From: Dehalococcoidia bacterium
Lineage (GTDB): Bacteria; Chloroflexota; Dehalococcoidia; UBA3495
Length of the DNA stretch: 8,009 nucleotides
Assembly: GCA_028822675.1 (NCBI GenBank)
Contig: JAPKDE010000111.1
Span: 1-8,009, forward strand
Direction of reading: 5' to 3'
The notes under the pieces were generated by a model that saw only the letters and a list, made by a program, of their open reading frames with translations, did no database searches and was not told where the DNA came from. Shown piece after piece: positions 1-6,518 of the stretch. The translations under genes and the position numbers were made by a program. Each line of letters opens with the position of its first letter. Position 1 is the stretch's first letter.

Positions 1-959
1 CCCAAGAATGGGTACTGACGGCGCAGGTCGTCCATGGGCATCATCTGTTCCATCAATGATGCAAACTCGGCCATCTCCCGCTGGGTCGCAGGGTCTAAAG
101 CCTGGGCCAGGGCATCTTCCATCTCGCGGCGGGCTTCCGGGGACATACTGTCCAGCATGGACTGCATATGGGCCAACTGCTGTTGCAACTGCTCCAACAG
201 TTCATCAAAACTCTTGGGCGGGTTGTCGCCAAACATCTGGCCAAACTCTTGCATGAAGCCGTCAAAGTCTGGTTCTTGTCCGGCCATCTTGTCGCGGAGC
301 ATCTCGTTCAGAGCGCGCATCATGTCGCGGGTGGCGGCCTGATCCTCTTCCGACATGCTCTTGACCTGATCCATCATCTGCTGGCCCATGTTCTGGGATA
401 TTTGGCTTTTCAGGGTATCCAGCAGTTCTTGGAACTTCTGCTGGGCGTCGGGGTCCATAAAGTCGTATTCCATCAGATCTTTGATCTGACCGGCAAGACC
501 TTCCGGGAGGGCGTCCAGCTTCTCTTGGTTGTGTTCGGCGCGTTTCTTTAAGAGATCAAGCAGCCCTTCTTGTTGTTCCTTGTCCTCGCCCTTATTAGAC
601 TCAGCGTGGGCTTCAACTTGCTCTGAAGCCTCGTCCATACGGCGTTTGATGCCCTCGCGCTCTGTTTGGACAATCTCATCCAAGCGTTCTTTGAGGTCAT
701 CCACCACAGAGTCCATGTTGTGCTGCTGTAGTTGTTCGCGGCGTTGGTTCTTGAGTTGCTCCATCAATTCCCGCAGGCCCGGCATCTGCTGGCCGTCGCG
801 GTCTTGTAGCCCCTTGCGCAGCAGGTCACGCAGAGCCTGCATCACGTCGCCGTCCTTGATGATGTCTTCAGAAAGAAGATCCATCAACTGATCAGCGTCG
901 AGTTCAAATATCCGCTGGGTGCCGTCCCATTGGGAGTACTCAGATGAGCGGTAGAGCAT
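1..959 (-). CDS. VWA-associated protein, N-terminal region (partial, runs off left edge)
   Basis: An uninterrupted minus-strand reading frame of 319 codons runs off the left edge. It opens with MLYRSSEYSQWDGTQ, followed by an acidic, Met- and Gln-rich, strongly helical region with likely coiled coils (about residues 62-160). A segment EYDFMDPDAQQKFQELL lies near 164-180 and a DNPPKSFDELLEQL block near 245-258. From memory this order matches the N-terminal half of uncharacterised Actinobacteria/Chloroflexota proteins of about 600-700 residues that carry a C-terminal von Willebrand factor A (MIDAS) domain and are often found near MoxR/Mg-chelatase-type AAA ATPases. The VWA domain would lie outside the window, so it is predicted rather than seen. 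The ATG at 957-959 is chosen because GAGGAAA sits six bases upstream; the frame opens further but has no better start. The function is unknown; a soluble cytoplasmic protein is likely because no signal peptide or membrane segment is visible. Confidence 0.8.
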   Translation of the reverse strand, partial: MLYRSSEYSQWDGTQRIFELDADQLMDLLSEDIIKDGDVMQALRDLLRKGLQDRDGQQMPGLRELMEQLKNQRREQLQQHNMDSVVDDLKERLDEIVQTEREGIKRRMDEASEQVEAHAESNKGEDKEQQEGLLDLLKKRAEHNQEKLDALPEGLAGQIKDLMEYDFMDPDAQQKFQELLDTLKSQISQNMGQQMMDQVKSMSEEDQAATRDMMRALNEMLRDKMAGQEPDFDGFMQEFGQMFGDNPPKSFDELLEQLQQQLAHMQSMLDSMSPEARREMEDALAQALDPATQREMAEFASLMEQMMPMDDLRRQYPFL

Positions 960-1023
960 TGCGCTTTCCTCGCCATTCAGCCGGGGGTAAACCCAACCGT
1001 GTCACAACCAAATTGTTAGGCTC

Positions 1024-1053
1024 ATGATACCTGGGAATTTCGAGCAATAGCAA
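1024..1053 (-). promoter_or_regulatory. Candidate sigma-70 promoter of the VWA-associated gene
   Basis: On the minus strand a TTGCTA -35 box (1053-1048, 4/6 to consensus) and a TATCAT -10 box (1029-1024, 5/6) are separated by 18 bases. Transcription would start near 1017, giving a leader of about 58 bases before the ATG at 959. It lies in the 171-base gap between the hydrolase stop and this gene. That gap holds no other convincing element and no clear terminator for the upstream operon. The call rests on box matches only. Confidence 0.4.
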
Positions 1054-1130
1054 GAAAAACTGGCTTCTACTAAACAGCTTCTATGGGGTCATACTTGCGT
1101 GCTATATTCGGCCTTAATCCGGTTTCTGGC

Positions 1131-1652
1131 CTAGGTTACAGTGGCTCCCAAGATGTTTTTCAGATGGGAGAGCGCCCACTCGTGTGCGTCCTGTTTGAAG
1201 CTGGCCACGCAGTCTGACGGCACTTCCACCGCGTAGTCCCGGTTGCGGGCGTCGGAGGCGGTGTGCATGACGCAGATATCGGTGCAGACGCCACAGATGA
1301 TTATCTTTTCCGGGGCGCTGGCAGCCAGCAGAGACTCAAGTGGCGTGTTGTAGAAACCGCTGTACCGGTTCTTGGGAATGACGTTGGTCTCCGTCACAAA
1401 CTCAGCAAGTTCTGGAATCACATTTGGCTCGTCTGTACCCTTCACGCAGTGGACCGGGAACATCTTAAATTCCAAGTCGTCCGGGTCGTGGTGGTCAGAG
1501 ATAAAGATGATCTCTGAGCCAGCGGCCTGCTCTCGGGATAGCAGTTCATGGATTCTGGGGATGATGCCCCTGGACTCGTCACCGCAATAAAGATTGTGGC
1601 CTGGTTCCAAGAACCCCTTAACCATGTCTATCACCAACACTACGTTTGGCAT
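1131..1652 (-). CDS. Nicotinamidase/isochorismatase-family cysteine hydrolase
   Basis: This 173-residue protein has the full catalytic layout of the isochorismatase-like hydrolase fold. The catalytic Asp is D9 (VIDMVKGF), the Lys is K94 (PKNRYSGF), and the nucleophile is C127 in GVCTDICV. SDHHD (52-56) and FPVHCVKGT (65-73) match the metal-binding Asp/His sites of nicotinamidases, which read roughly QDWH and WPxHCVxGT. Nicotinamidase (nicotinamide to nicotinate plus ammonia, NAD salvage, cytoplasmic) is therefore more likely than isochorismatase, but the substrate is not proven, so no symbol is given. Length is normal for the family. The start is well supported: GAGGAA lies about five bases upstream and overlaps the stop codon of the preceding GDYXXLXY gene nine bases away, which points to translational coupling within an operon. 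The gene is intact, unlike the two upstream. Confidence 0.88.
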   Translation of the reverse strand: MPNVVLVIDMVKGFLEPGHNLYCGDESRGIIPRIHELLSREQAAGSEIIFISDHHDPDDLEFKMFPVHCVKGTDEPNVIPELAEFVTETNVIPKNRYSGFYNTPLESLLAASAPEKIIICGVCTDICVMHTASDARNRDYAVEVPSDCVASFKQDAHEWALSHLKNILGATVT

Positions 1653-1661
1653 TTAGTTCCT

Positions 1662-2257
1662 CTATTTCCTGGCCGGGCTGACTGGCGGTGATTCCGGTTC
1701 GGGTGTTTCGATTTCAGGTCGAGGTGGTGGTGGCTTTTGAGATATGTTCTTTGGAGGAACGGTTGGGTCAAAGAGAGTACCATCCAGGATTAAGTCCTCT
1801 ATTACAGCCTTGCCGGAGCTACCGATAGACACCCTGACTTTAACGTCCGTTGCCTGGTCAATAATGAACCCTTTTCCCTCAGGGATGAAAAAGGTGTCGA
1901 TGCCAAATTCCAATCTTTGCCGGTCATTGACGGTGCCCTTGATGTAGACACGTACCCCCTCGGTTCTTCGCGGGTATAGGCATCGGCAACCCAGACTCCA
2001 TTCGGATGCTCGTATAGCTGAACGTAGAACGGTTCTCCTCGATCGCTATCCTTAGCCCAGTTGGGTAGTTCTGCAATCTTGTAATCCAAGATGGCAAAAT
2101 CGCCCTGCAAGATAGAACGTGGGTCAACCGGCGCAGTCTCCAATAGGACGCTGGTACCGCTGCGGAGGGTGTCCTCTTTGAAGGCGATGAAAGCCAGCAA
2201 TAATATAATCTGCCCGGCCACCGTAGCCCAGAAGGCAATCTTCAACGGAAGGCTCAT
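1662..2257 (-). pseudogene. GDYXXLXY-family membrane-anchored protein, split by a one-base frameshift
   Basis: The first part starts at 2257 with a strong AGGAGGG site (2269-2263) and an N-terminal membrane segment at about residues 8-26. PVDPRSILQGDFAILDY follows at 43-59; this is the family signature, with Phe for Tyr in GDY. Reading in this frame stays family-like to about residue 101 (TREEPRG) and then becomes nonsense. The correct C-terminal part continues in another frame: RVYIKGTVNDR, then EFGIDTFFIPEGKG, IGSSGKAVIEDLILDG and a proline-rich tail ending at the TAG at 1662. The switch is at a run of five C on the plus strand (1955-1959). One extra base there gives a single protein of about 198 residues. 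Function is unknown; the family commonly pairs with DUF2157 proteins, as here. A sequencing error or a true mutation both fit. The proline-rich tail (about 25 residues) is unusual. Confidence 0.82.
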
Positions 2258-3551
2258 CTTGACCCTCCTGCCTGGCCTGGCCTGGCCTTTCGGATATTAA
2301 TGCCGCTGACCGGATGAGTTCCACCATCTTCTGTCGCGCACGTTCTACCAGGTAGCCGCCGACCAGCAGAATCACGCCCGCCGCCACAAAAATCAGCGAC
2401 CGGTCGAAAAGGTCCCAACTGTATTCAAAGTACCTGGCAGTTATGTCAATGCCAATGTACGCCAGGCCAATGTTTACCCAGGCCTCTCGGCCGCGCAGAT
2501 ACCCGGACACCAGCACGCCCAGCAGGGCAAAGGCTAGTAATCCGTTCAAAACCGCCGTGTATAAAACGCCGGTTTCAGAACCGACGCTGATCACAACGTA
2601 GGCAGCGGCCAACGCGATGACGATGGCTACGCCTTCAATCCTCACTAGGGTAAATGAATTTTCGTTACGCCGATGCAACCACGCCGTTGCTGTGACCAAG
2701 CCCAAAACCAGCACACCAGCGACCACGATCAAAATCTGGTAACCCAACTCAATATCGCCCCTGGTGAAGCGGCCATACTCCAGGGAGTCGAAGACGTCTT
2801 TAAAGGTCAGGAAAAAGATTGACCCCAATGCAGTAATCAAGCCGACCAGCTGGAAGACTTCAGAATAAGGACGGAGGAACTTTATCTCTTCTTTGATTCG
2901 CCCAACGGACAGAATCAGTAAGCCCAGAATCAGGAACATGGACGCCCCTAATAAAGCCTCACCGCTGTTCACATTCTCGATCCAATCGGGCAACCTGAAG
3001 CCCAATGTCAGCAGCAACAGAACCAGCCCCAGGAACTGGATGGGTTGGGATTTGACGATGTAGACCAGCGGGGCAACTCCCAGAAACCAGAACAGCATCA
3101 ACCGAGGATCGTTCACATCAACGTGATAAACCTGGCCCACCAGGTGCACGCCGGCCCCATAGATAACACAGGCCAAAAGAATCATGCCGGTGCCAACGCG
3201 GACATAGCCCCGGTGGTAGCGCAGGTAATAACCAAGACCGTGGGCAGTGAGGATGGAACCAAAGATTATGGCCAGCTTGGGCCAGCGGTCAATCCCGTCC
3301 CAATTGGCGGCAAAGAACATGATGATACCCAACCCGACCAGGACTGACCCAATCACAGCCAATGCGGTGACGAGCCGTCCTTGGGCCTGGATCGCTCTGG
3401 GGGCCTGGTCGGTGGCGGAATAGCGGCTGCGAATGACCTGGCTTTGCTCGGCCGTGATGATGCCAGCCGACTCCCAGCGAGCTAATTCGCTGGGTAGCCG
3501 CTCTAAAAATCGTTCGCCATCTGATCCGGTGTTGGAACTGTTCTCTACCAT
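2254..3551 (-). CDS. DUF2157 multi-pass membrane protein (3' end probably shifted by a repeat)
   Basis: A soluble N-terminal stretch (about 1-57) containing LPSELARWESAGIITAEQ is followed by about 12 hydrophobic segments between residues 58 and 402. YGAGVHLVGQVYH (131-143) and the C-terminal RYFEYSWDLFDRSLIFVAAG (373-392) are typical of DUF2157. It is an inner-membrane protein of unknown function. As written, the frame runs on to 2124 (475 residues), but the last 50 or so residues (after about 426) are out-of-frame translation of the next gene. A pentanucleotide repeat lies just before the end. With one unit fewer, the protein would end at residue 430 on a TGA overlapping the next ATG (ATGA, 2257-2254), a normal coupled junction. 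I give that end here. The start at 3551 has only a weak AGAG site next to it, but no other Met occurs nearby. Its partner downstream is the GDYXXLXY gene. Confidence 0.85.
2263..2269 (-). promoter_or_regulatory. Strong ribosome-binding site of the GDYXXLXY gene
   Basis: AGGAGGG lies five bases before the ATG at 2257-2255. It fixes that start inside the tail of the DUF2157 reading frame, so the two genes overlap by 134 bases as written but would overlap by only four if the repeat were one unit shorter. Confidence 0.7.
2267..2287 (+). repeat. CCTGG pentanucleotide tandem repeat at a gene junction
   Basis: CCTG, then three CCTGG units, then CC lie end to end (AGGCC units on the coding strand) inside the last codons of the DUF2157 gene and abutting the ribosome-binding site of the next gene. 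Because the unit is five bases, each gain or loss changes the reading frame. Two units would give an ATGA coupled stop/start. Three, as found, give the long overlapping frame. Four would fuse DUF2157 in frame to the GDYXXLXY protein. The repeat is seen directly; its variability is inference, and three units is few for a genuine slippage switch. Confidence 0.75.
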
Positions 3552-3643
3552 CTCTATATCTTAAAGACGTAAACCAACCAGTAAAAGTTCCCAGCGCACC
3601 GAACTAGTCAGAAGCTACGCCAGTGGAGTGGGCTGGGTTGCGC

Positions 3644-4513
3644 CTAAACAGGGCTGGCGAACTGTGCGTCTTCAGCCAGCATGCTGGATAGTCCCACGGC
3701 CTCGAAGCACGCCTCAAGGGTGACCATGTTGTCCATCAGGTGCGCGGTGGTGCCGGTCTCTTTCAGTTGCGCCATGACCTGCTCAACGATGTGGGTCACT
3801 GAAAGCAATGCGCTGGCCGGGTAGATGACAATCTTGAACCCGAACTTCTCCAATTCCGCTGCCGATAGCAAAGGCGATTTGCCCGACTCCACAAAGTTGT
3901 AGAGCAGGGGGATATCCAGGTTCTTGGCAACCTGCTCCACCTCTTCCGGAGTGCGCAGAGCCTCGACGAACAGGGCGTCGGCACCGGCTTTCATGTACTC
4001 CTCGCAGCGGTGCATGGCGTCTTCCCAGCCGGTCACAGCAATTGAGTCGGTCCGCACTATAATCGTAAAGTCGTCGTCGGTGCGGGCGTCCACTGCAGCC
4101 CGAATCTTCTGAACCATATCCTGGGTGGAAACAACTTTCTTGTCGTCCAGGTGGCCACAGCGCTTCGGCATCTCCTGGTCTTCTATGTGCACCGCAGCCA
4201 CGCCAGCCCGCTCATACTGCCTAATGGTTCTCCGGACGTTTAGGATGCCGCCGTAGCCGGTGTCTGCATCAGCAATCAGTGGCACATCCAAAATGTCGGC
4301 GATGGATGCCGCGTTGGCAATCATGTCGGTCATGGTCGCCAGTCCCAGGTCTGGGTAGCCAAGCTGGGCTACTGAAGTACCTGCGCCGGTCATATACACC
4401 GCCGGGAATCCGGCTTTCTGGATCAACTTGGCGGTGAGGCAGTCATAAGCCCCCGGCACTTGAATGATGCCGGGTTGTTTAAGTAGTTGGCGGAATTTGG
4501 TGGTGGTGCGCAT
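3644..4513 (-). CDS. Isocitrate lyase/PEP mutase-family enzyme (methylisocitrate lyase-like)
   Basis: This is a 289-residue cytoplasmic Mg2+-dependent enzyme of the ICL/PEP mutase superfamily. Visible motifs in order are: VPGAYDCLTAKL (19-30), YMTGAGTSVAQLGYPDLGL (40-58), DADTGYGG with metal-binding Asp (82-89), HIEDQ with metal-linked Glu (109-113), and PKRCGH (116-121) with catalytic Cys119. Further on are IVRTDS (152-157) and LLYNFVESGKSP (203-214). The Cys in PKRCGH marks C-C bond lyases (2-methylisocitrate lyase, 2,3-dimethylmalate lyase) and argues against PEP mutase, which lacks it. Oxaloacetate decarboxylase-like relatives remain possible; the substrate cannot be read from sequence. 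The ATG at 4513 is chosen over one at 4570: GGAGG sits five bases before it, and the 4570 ATG abuts a perfect -10 box. It diverges from the 2-hydroxyacid dehydrogenase gene, which may act in the same pathway (inference). Confidence 0.88.
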   Translation of the reverse strand: MRTTTKFRQLLKQPGIIQVPGAYDCLTAKLIQKAGFPAVYMTGAGTSVAQLGYPDLGLATMTDMIANAASIADILDVPLIADADTGYGGILNVRRTIRQYERAGVAAVHIEDQEMPKRCGHLDDKKVVSTQDMVQKIRAAVDARTDDDFTIIVRTDSIAVTGWEDAMHRCEEYMKAGADALFVEALRTPEEVEQVAKNLDIPLLYNFVESGKSPLLSAAELEKFGFKIVIYPASALLSVTHIVEQVMAQLKETGTTAHLMDNMVTLEACFEAVGLSSMLAEDAQFASPV

Positions 4514-4561
4514 GTTGACCTCCAGTGGTGGTGCGTCGATTAGACGTGAAAACGTTGCGGT

Positions 4562-4567
4562 ATTATA
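4562..4567 (-). promoter_or_regulatory. Perfect TATAAT -10 box for the lyase gene
   Basis: On the minus strand 4567-4562 reads TATAAT, the exact sigma-70 -10 consensus. Transcription would begin near 4555, leaving a leader of about 42 bases before the ATG at 4513, with GGAGG in the expected place. No good -35 box lies 16-18 bases upstream, so an activator or another sigma factor may help. Just downstream, about where transcription would start, ACGT-gaaa-ACGT (4544-4555) and CGTC-gatta-GACG (4534-4546) are short inverted repeats that could be operator sites. Confidence 0.5.
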
Positions 4568-4602
4568 CATCGCCTGACGAGACGAATAACTACGGAGCGG
4601 GA

Positions 4603-4631
4603 CTCACATTTTTTGCCGGATAGGTTAGAAT
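4603..4631 (+). promoter_or_regulatory. Candidate promoter for the 2-hydroxyacid dehydrogenase gene
   Basis: CTCACA (4603-4608, 4/6 to TTGACA) and TAGAAT (4626-4631, 5/6 to TATAAT) are 17 bases apart, the optimal spacing. Transcription would start near 4638. It lies back to back with the lyase promoter about 40 bases away, so one regulator could control both genes. Support is box similarity and position only. Confidence 0.4.
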
Positions 4632-4718
4632 AGCGCCGGAAACGGATCCGAGGCTCTGACCCGTTCGGTCATGGATAGTGACACGGACAGGGACACGGTT
4701 AAGGGAAATATGGCATCT

Positions 4719-5714
4719 ATGAGACTTCAGGTAGTTGTTGCAATGCCTCCGGCTATCCGAGATGTAGTCGGGATTGAACGACTGAACGATCTTAAAAATG
4801 CGCATCAAGATGTTGCCATTGAAATGGCTTTCAAGCATGACAAGTTCATCGAACTCCTCCCGCAGGCTAACGCCGTAATCACTCACCATACGTTCCGGTT
4901 TCCGGAATATTTCTTCAACAACAATCCCAAGCTACGTTGGGTCCAAAGTATCACGGTTGGATTGGACGCTTTCCTGACCCCTGAGATGATTGCTGCGGGG
5001 CACTTGACCATCACCACTTGCAGAGGGCCCTTTGGTCCGCTTGTCGCCGGGCACGCGACCATGTTGATGCTGGCCTTGGCTCGTGATTTGCCGGTATATC
5101 TCCAGAGCCAAGCCAAGCACCAATGGCGTCCTAGGGCAACTGGCGGCGTACCAAACATATTGCAACTGTTCGGCAAGACAGTGGCGATCCTGGGTGTTGG
5201 CGACATTGGGGGACATTTGGCGCGTATCTGTAAAGTTGGGTTCGGCATGAAAGTTTTAGGCACTGCCCGTAGGAGTCGTGACAATCCCCACGTTGACCGC
5301 TACTTTGACCTTTCAGAACGGAACGCCAATTTGGCGTAATCAGACTTCGTGATCAACTGCCTGCCATCAGTTCCGGAGACCATTGGCATAATTGGGAAAC
5401 AATCCTTGGCTGCGATGAAACCTTCCGCGTATTTAATAAACATCGGAAGGGGAGACGCCGTGGATGAAGATGCTCTGATCGACGCTCTTTCGACTGGCAA
5501 GATCGCTGGCGCAGCCGCCGATATTTTTGCCCAAGAGCCGCTCCAAGATGATAGCCCCCTCTGGGATATGCCGAGCATGATCATCACGCCCCATGCCGCG
5601 CCGGGAACTGACCTGATGGGGCAAGAGTTGGTGGACTTCTGGAGTGAGAATATCCGGCGTTTTGCCGAAGATGAACCGCTGTTGGGAGTGGTAGACGCCA
5701 AGGCCGGGTATTAG
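4719..5714 (+). pseudogene. D-2-hydroxyacid dehydrogenase interrupted by one in-frame TAA
   Basis: Taken through the stop, this is a full-length (331-residue) NAD(P)-dependent D-isomer-specific 2-hydroxyacid dehydrogenase, which interconverts a 2-oxo acid and a D-2-hydroxy acid. The Rossmann loop is ILGVGDIGGHLA (157-168). The catalytic triad is R244 (INIGRGD), E273 (FAQEPL) and H292 (TPHAA), with the 29-residue R-to-E spacing of human phosphoglycerate dehydrogenase. TAA at 5337-5339 is codon 207; the frame is unchanged on both sides and reads NLA-stop-SDFVINCLP. Relatives commonly have an acidic residue here (LAESDFV), so a GAA to TAA change is the simplest explanation. All catalytic residues lie after the stop, so the first fragment alone cannot be active. 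A GTG at 5349 could restart the tail but would lack the cofactor loop. The start is uncertain: ATGs at 4671, 4710 and 4719 are in frame; 4719 fits the family N-terminus (MRLQVVVAMP) and has AAGGGAA 11 bases upstream. Confidence 0.85.
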
Positions 5715-5720
5715 CCAGTT

Positions 5721-5778
5721 AGGCGATCATGCCGCCGTCACCTTAATACCAGTCAATCAGGCAATCATGCCGCCATCA
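5721..5778. repeat. Imperfect 20-base direct repeat of the fabG 3' end
   Basis: Bases 5721-5740 and 5759-5778 match at 18 of 20 positions, 38 bases apart. The right copy is the coding end of fabG (DGGMIA-stop on the minus strand). The left copy also reads DGGMIA followed by TAA, so it could be the leftover tail of a second short-chain dehydrogenase gene, or a local duplication. It fills most of the 42-base gap between the convergent dehydrogenase and fabG genes. Confidence 0.6.
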
Positions 5779-6509
5779 ATGGTCAGGACCTGGCCGGTGA
5801 TATAACTGGCACCGTCGCTGCAGAGGAAAATCACCGCTTCAGCCACGTCGGATGGGGTGCCGAACCGGCCCATGGGTATCTTGGCCAGTATTGCTGCCTG
5901 CTTGTCCTCGGGAATCTCTTCCACCATGGAGGTGGTGATGTAGCCAGGGGCTAGAGCGTTGACGGTCACGTTCCGGGAAGCCACTTCTCTGGCGACGGCC
6001 TTGGTCAGCCCAATCAACCCCGCTTTGGCGGCGGCGTAGTTGGCCTGGCCAGGATTGCCGGAGAGCCCCACCACGGATGACATGTTGATTATGCGGCCAG
6101 AACGCTGTCGAATCAGGTGGGTCATGGCGTAACGGGTGCAGAGGAACGCCCCGCGCAGGTTCACATTGATGACGCTGTCAAAGTCTTCAGGCTTCATCCG
6201 AATCAACAGTTGGTCTTTATTGATGCCGGCATTGTTGATCAGAATATCGATGTTGCCAAAGTGTTCAATCATCATTTTGATGACCGACTCGGCAGCCTCT
6301 TCTTGAGAAACGTCCCCACCGCAGAGGACAGCTTCGCCACCGGAGTTGTTGATGGAATCTACGACGATTTTTGCGGCATCCGGGCTGGCATGGTAGTTGA
6401 CGCCCACTTTTGCACCGGCCTCGGCCAGACGGCAGGCCACAACAGCGCCGATACCACGGGAAGCTCCGGTGACCAGCGCGACTTTTCCACTTAGGTCGAT
6501 ACCAGCCAT
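5757..6509 (-). CDS. fabG: 3-oxoacyl-ACP reductase FabG (SDR family)
   Basis: This is a complete 250-residue classical short-chain dehydrogenase. The cofactor motif is TGASRGIG (14-21), NNAG is at 92-95, and the catalytic set is N117, S145, Y158 and K162 (YAAAK). GDV (65-67) and the end IDGGMIA are also typical. Length and motifs match FabG, which reduces 3-oxoacyl-ACP to (R)-3-hydroxyacyl-ACP with NADPH in the cytoplasm. FabG is hard to tell from other SDRs by motif alone. The call leans on plsX nine bases upstream and the MaoC dehydratase beyond, which give a fatty-acid context. It appears to be the last gene of that transcript: the next gene is convergent, and acpP and fabF, common neighbours of fabG, are not here. 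The ATG at 6509 is preceded by a weak AGGTAGAG site. The gene is intact. Confidence 0.9.
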   Translation of the reverse strand: MAGIDLSGKVALVTGASRGIGAVVACRLAEAGAKVGVNYHASPDAAKIVVDSINNSGGEAVLCGGDVSQEEAAESVIKMMIEHFGNIDILINNAGINKDQLLIRMKPEDFDSVINVNLRGAFLCTRYAMTHLIRQRSGRIINMSSVVGLSGNPGQANYAAAKAGLIGLTKAVAREVASRNVTVNALAPGYITTSMVEEIPEDKQAAILAKIPMGRFGTPSDVAEAVIFLCSDGASYITGQVLTIDGGMIA

Positions 6510-6518
6510 CGGTTTGCT

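Noticed and set aside
168..551. Plus-strand open frames within 1-959, for example 168-551
   Set aside because: Translations are compositionally odd and match no family; they lie antisense to the clear minus-strand VWA-associated frame.
2124..2253. C-terminal extension of DUF2157 (the part overlapping the GDYXXLXY gene)
   Set aside because: The residues are out-of-frame translation of the well-supported next gene, low in family character and polar after the last membrane segment; the normal ATGA end is one repeat unit away.
3590..3637. Inverted repeat CCCAGC/GCTGGG as a terminator after the lyase gene
   Set aside because: The stem is six base pairs with a 36-base loop; an AACTTTT follows on the minus strand, but the hairpin is too weak to call.
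4514..4570. Longer start of the lyase gene at 4570 (19 more residues)
   Set aside because: The extension does not look like the family N-terminus, its ATG abuts a perfect -10 box, and a strong ribosome-binding site precedes the ATG at 4513.
4671..4718. Start of the dehydrogenase at 4671
   Set aside because: The added residues (MDSDTDRDTVKGN...) are polar and unlike the family start; GAGG is about 17 bases away. Not excluded, because the candidate promoter would allow it.
5707..5750. GGTATTA/TAATACC inverted repeat between convergent genes as a bidirectional terminator
   Set aside because: Seven A+T-rich pairs around a 30-base loop and no T-run on either side; could be chance.
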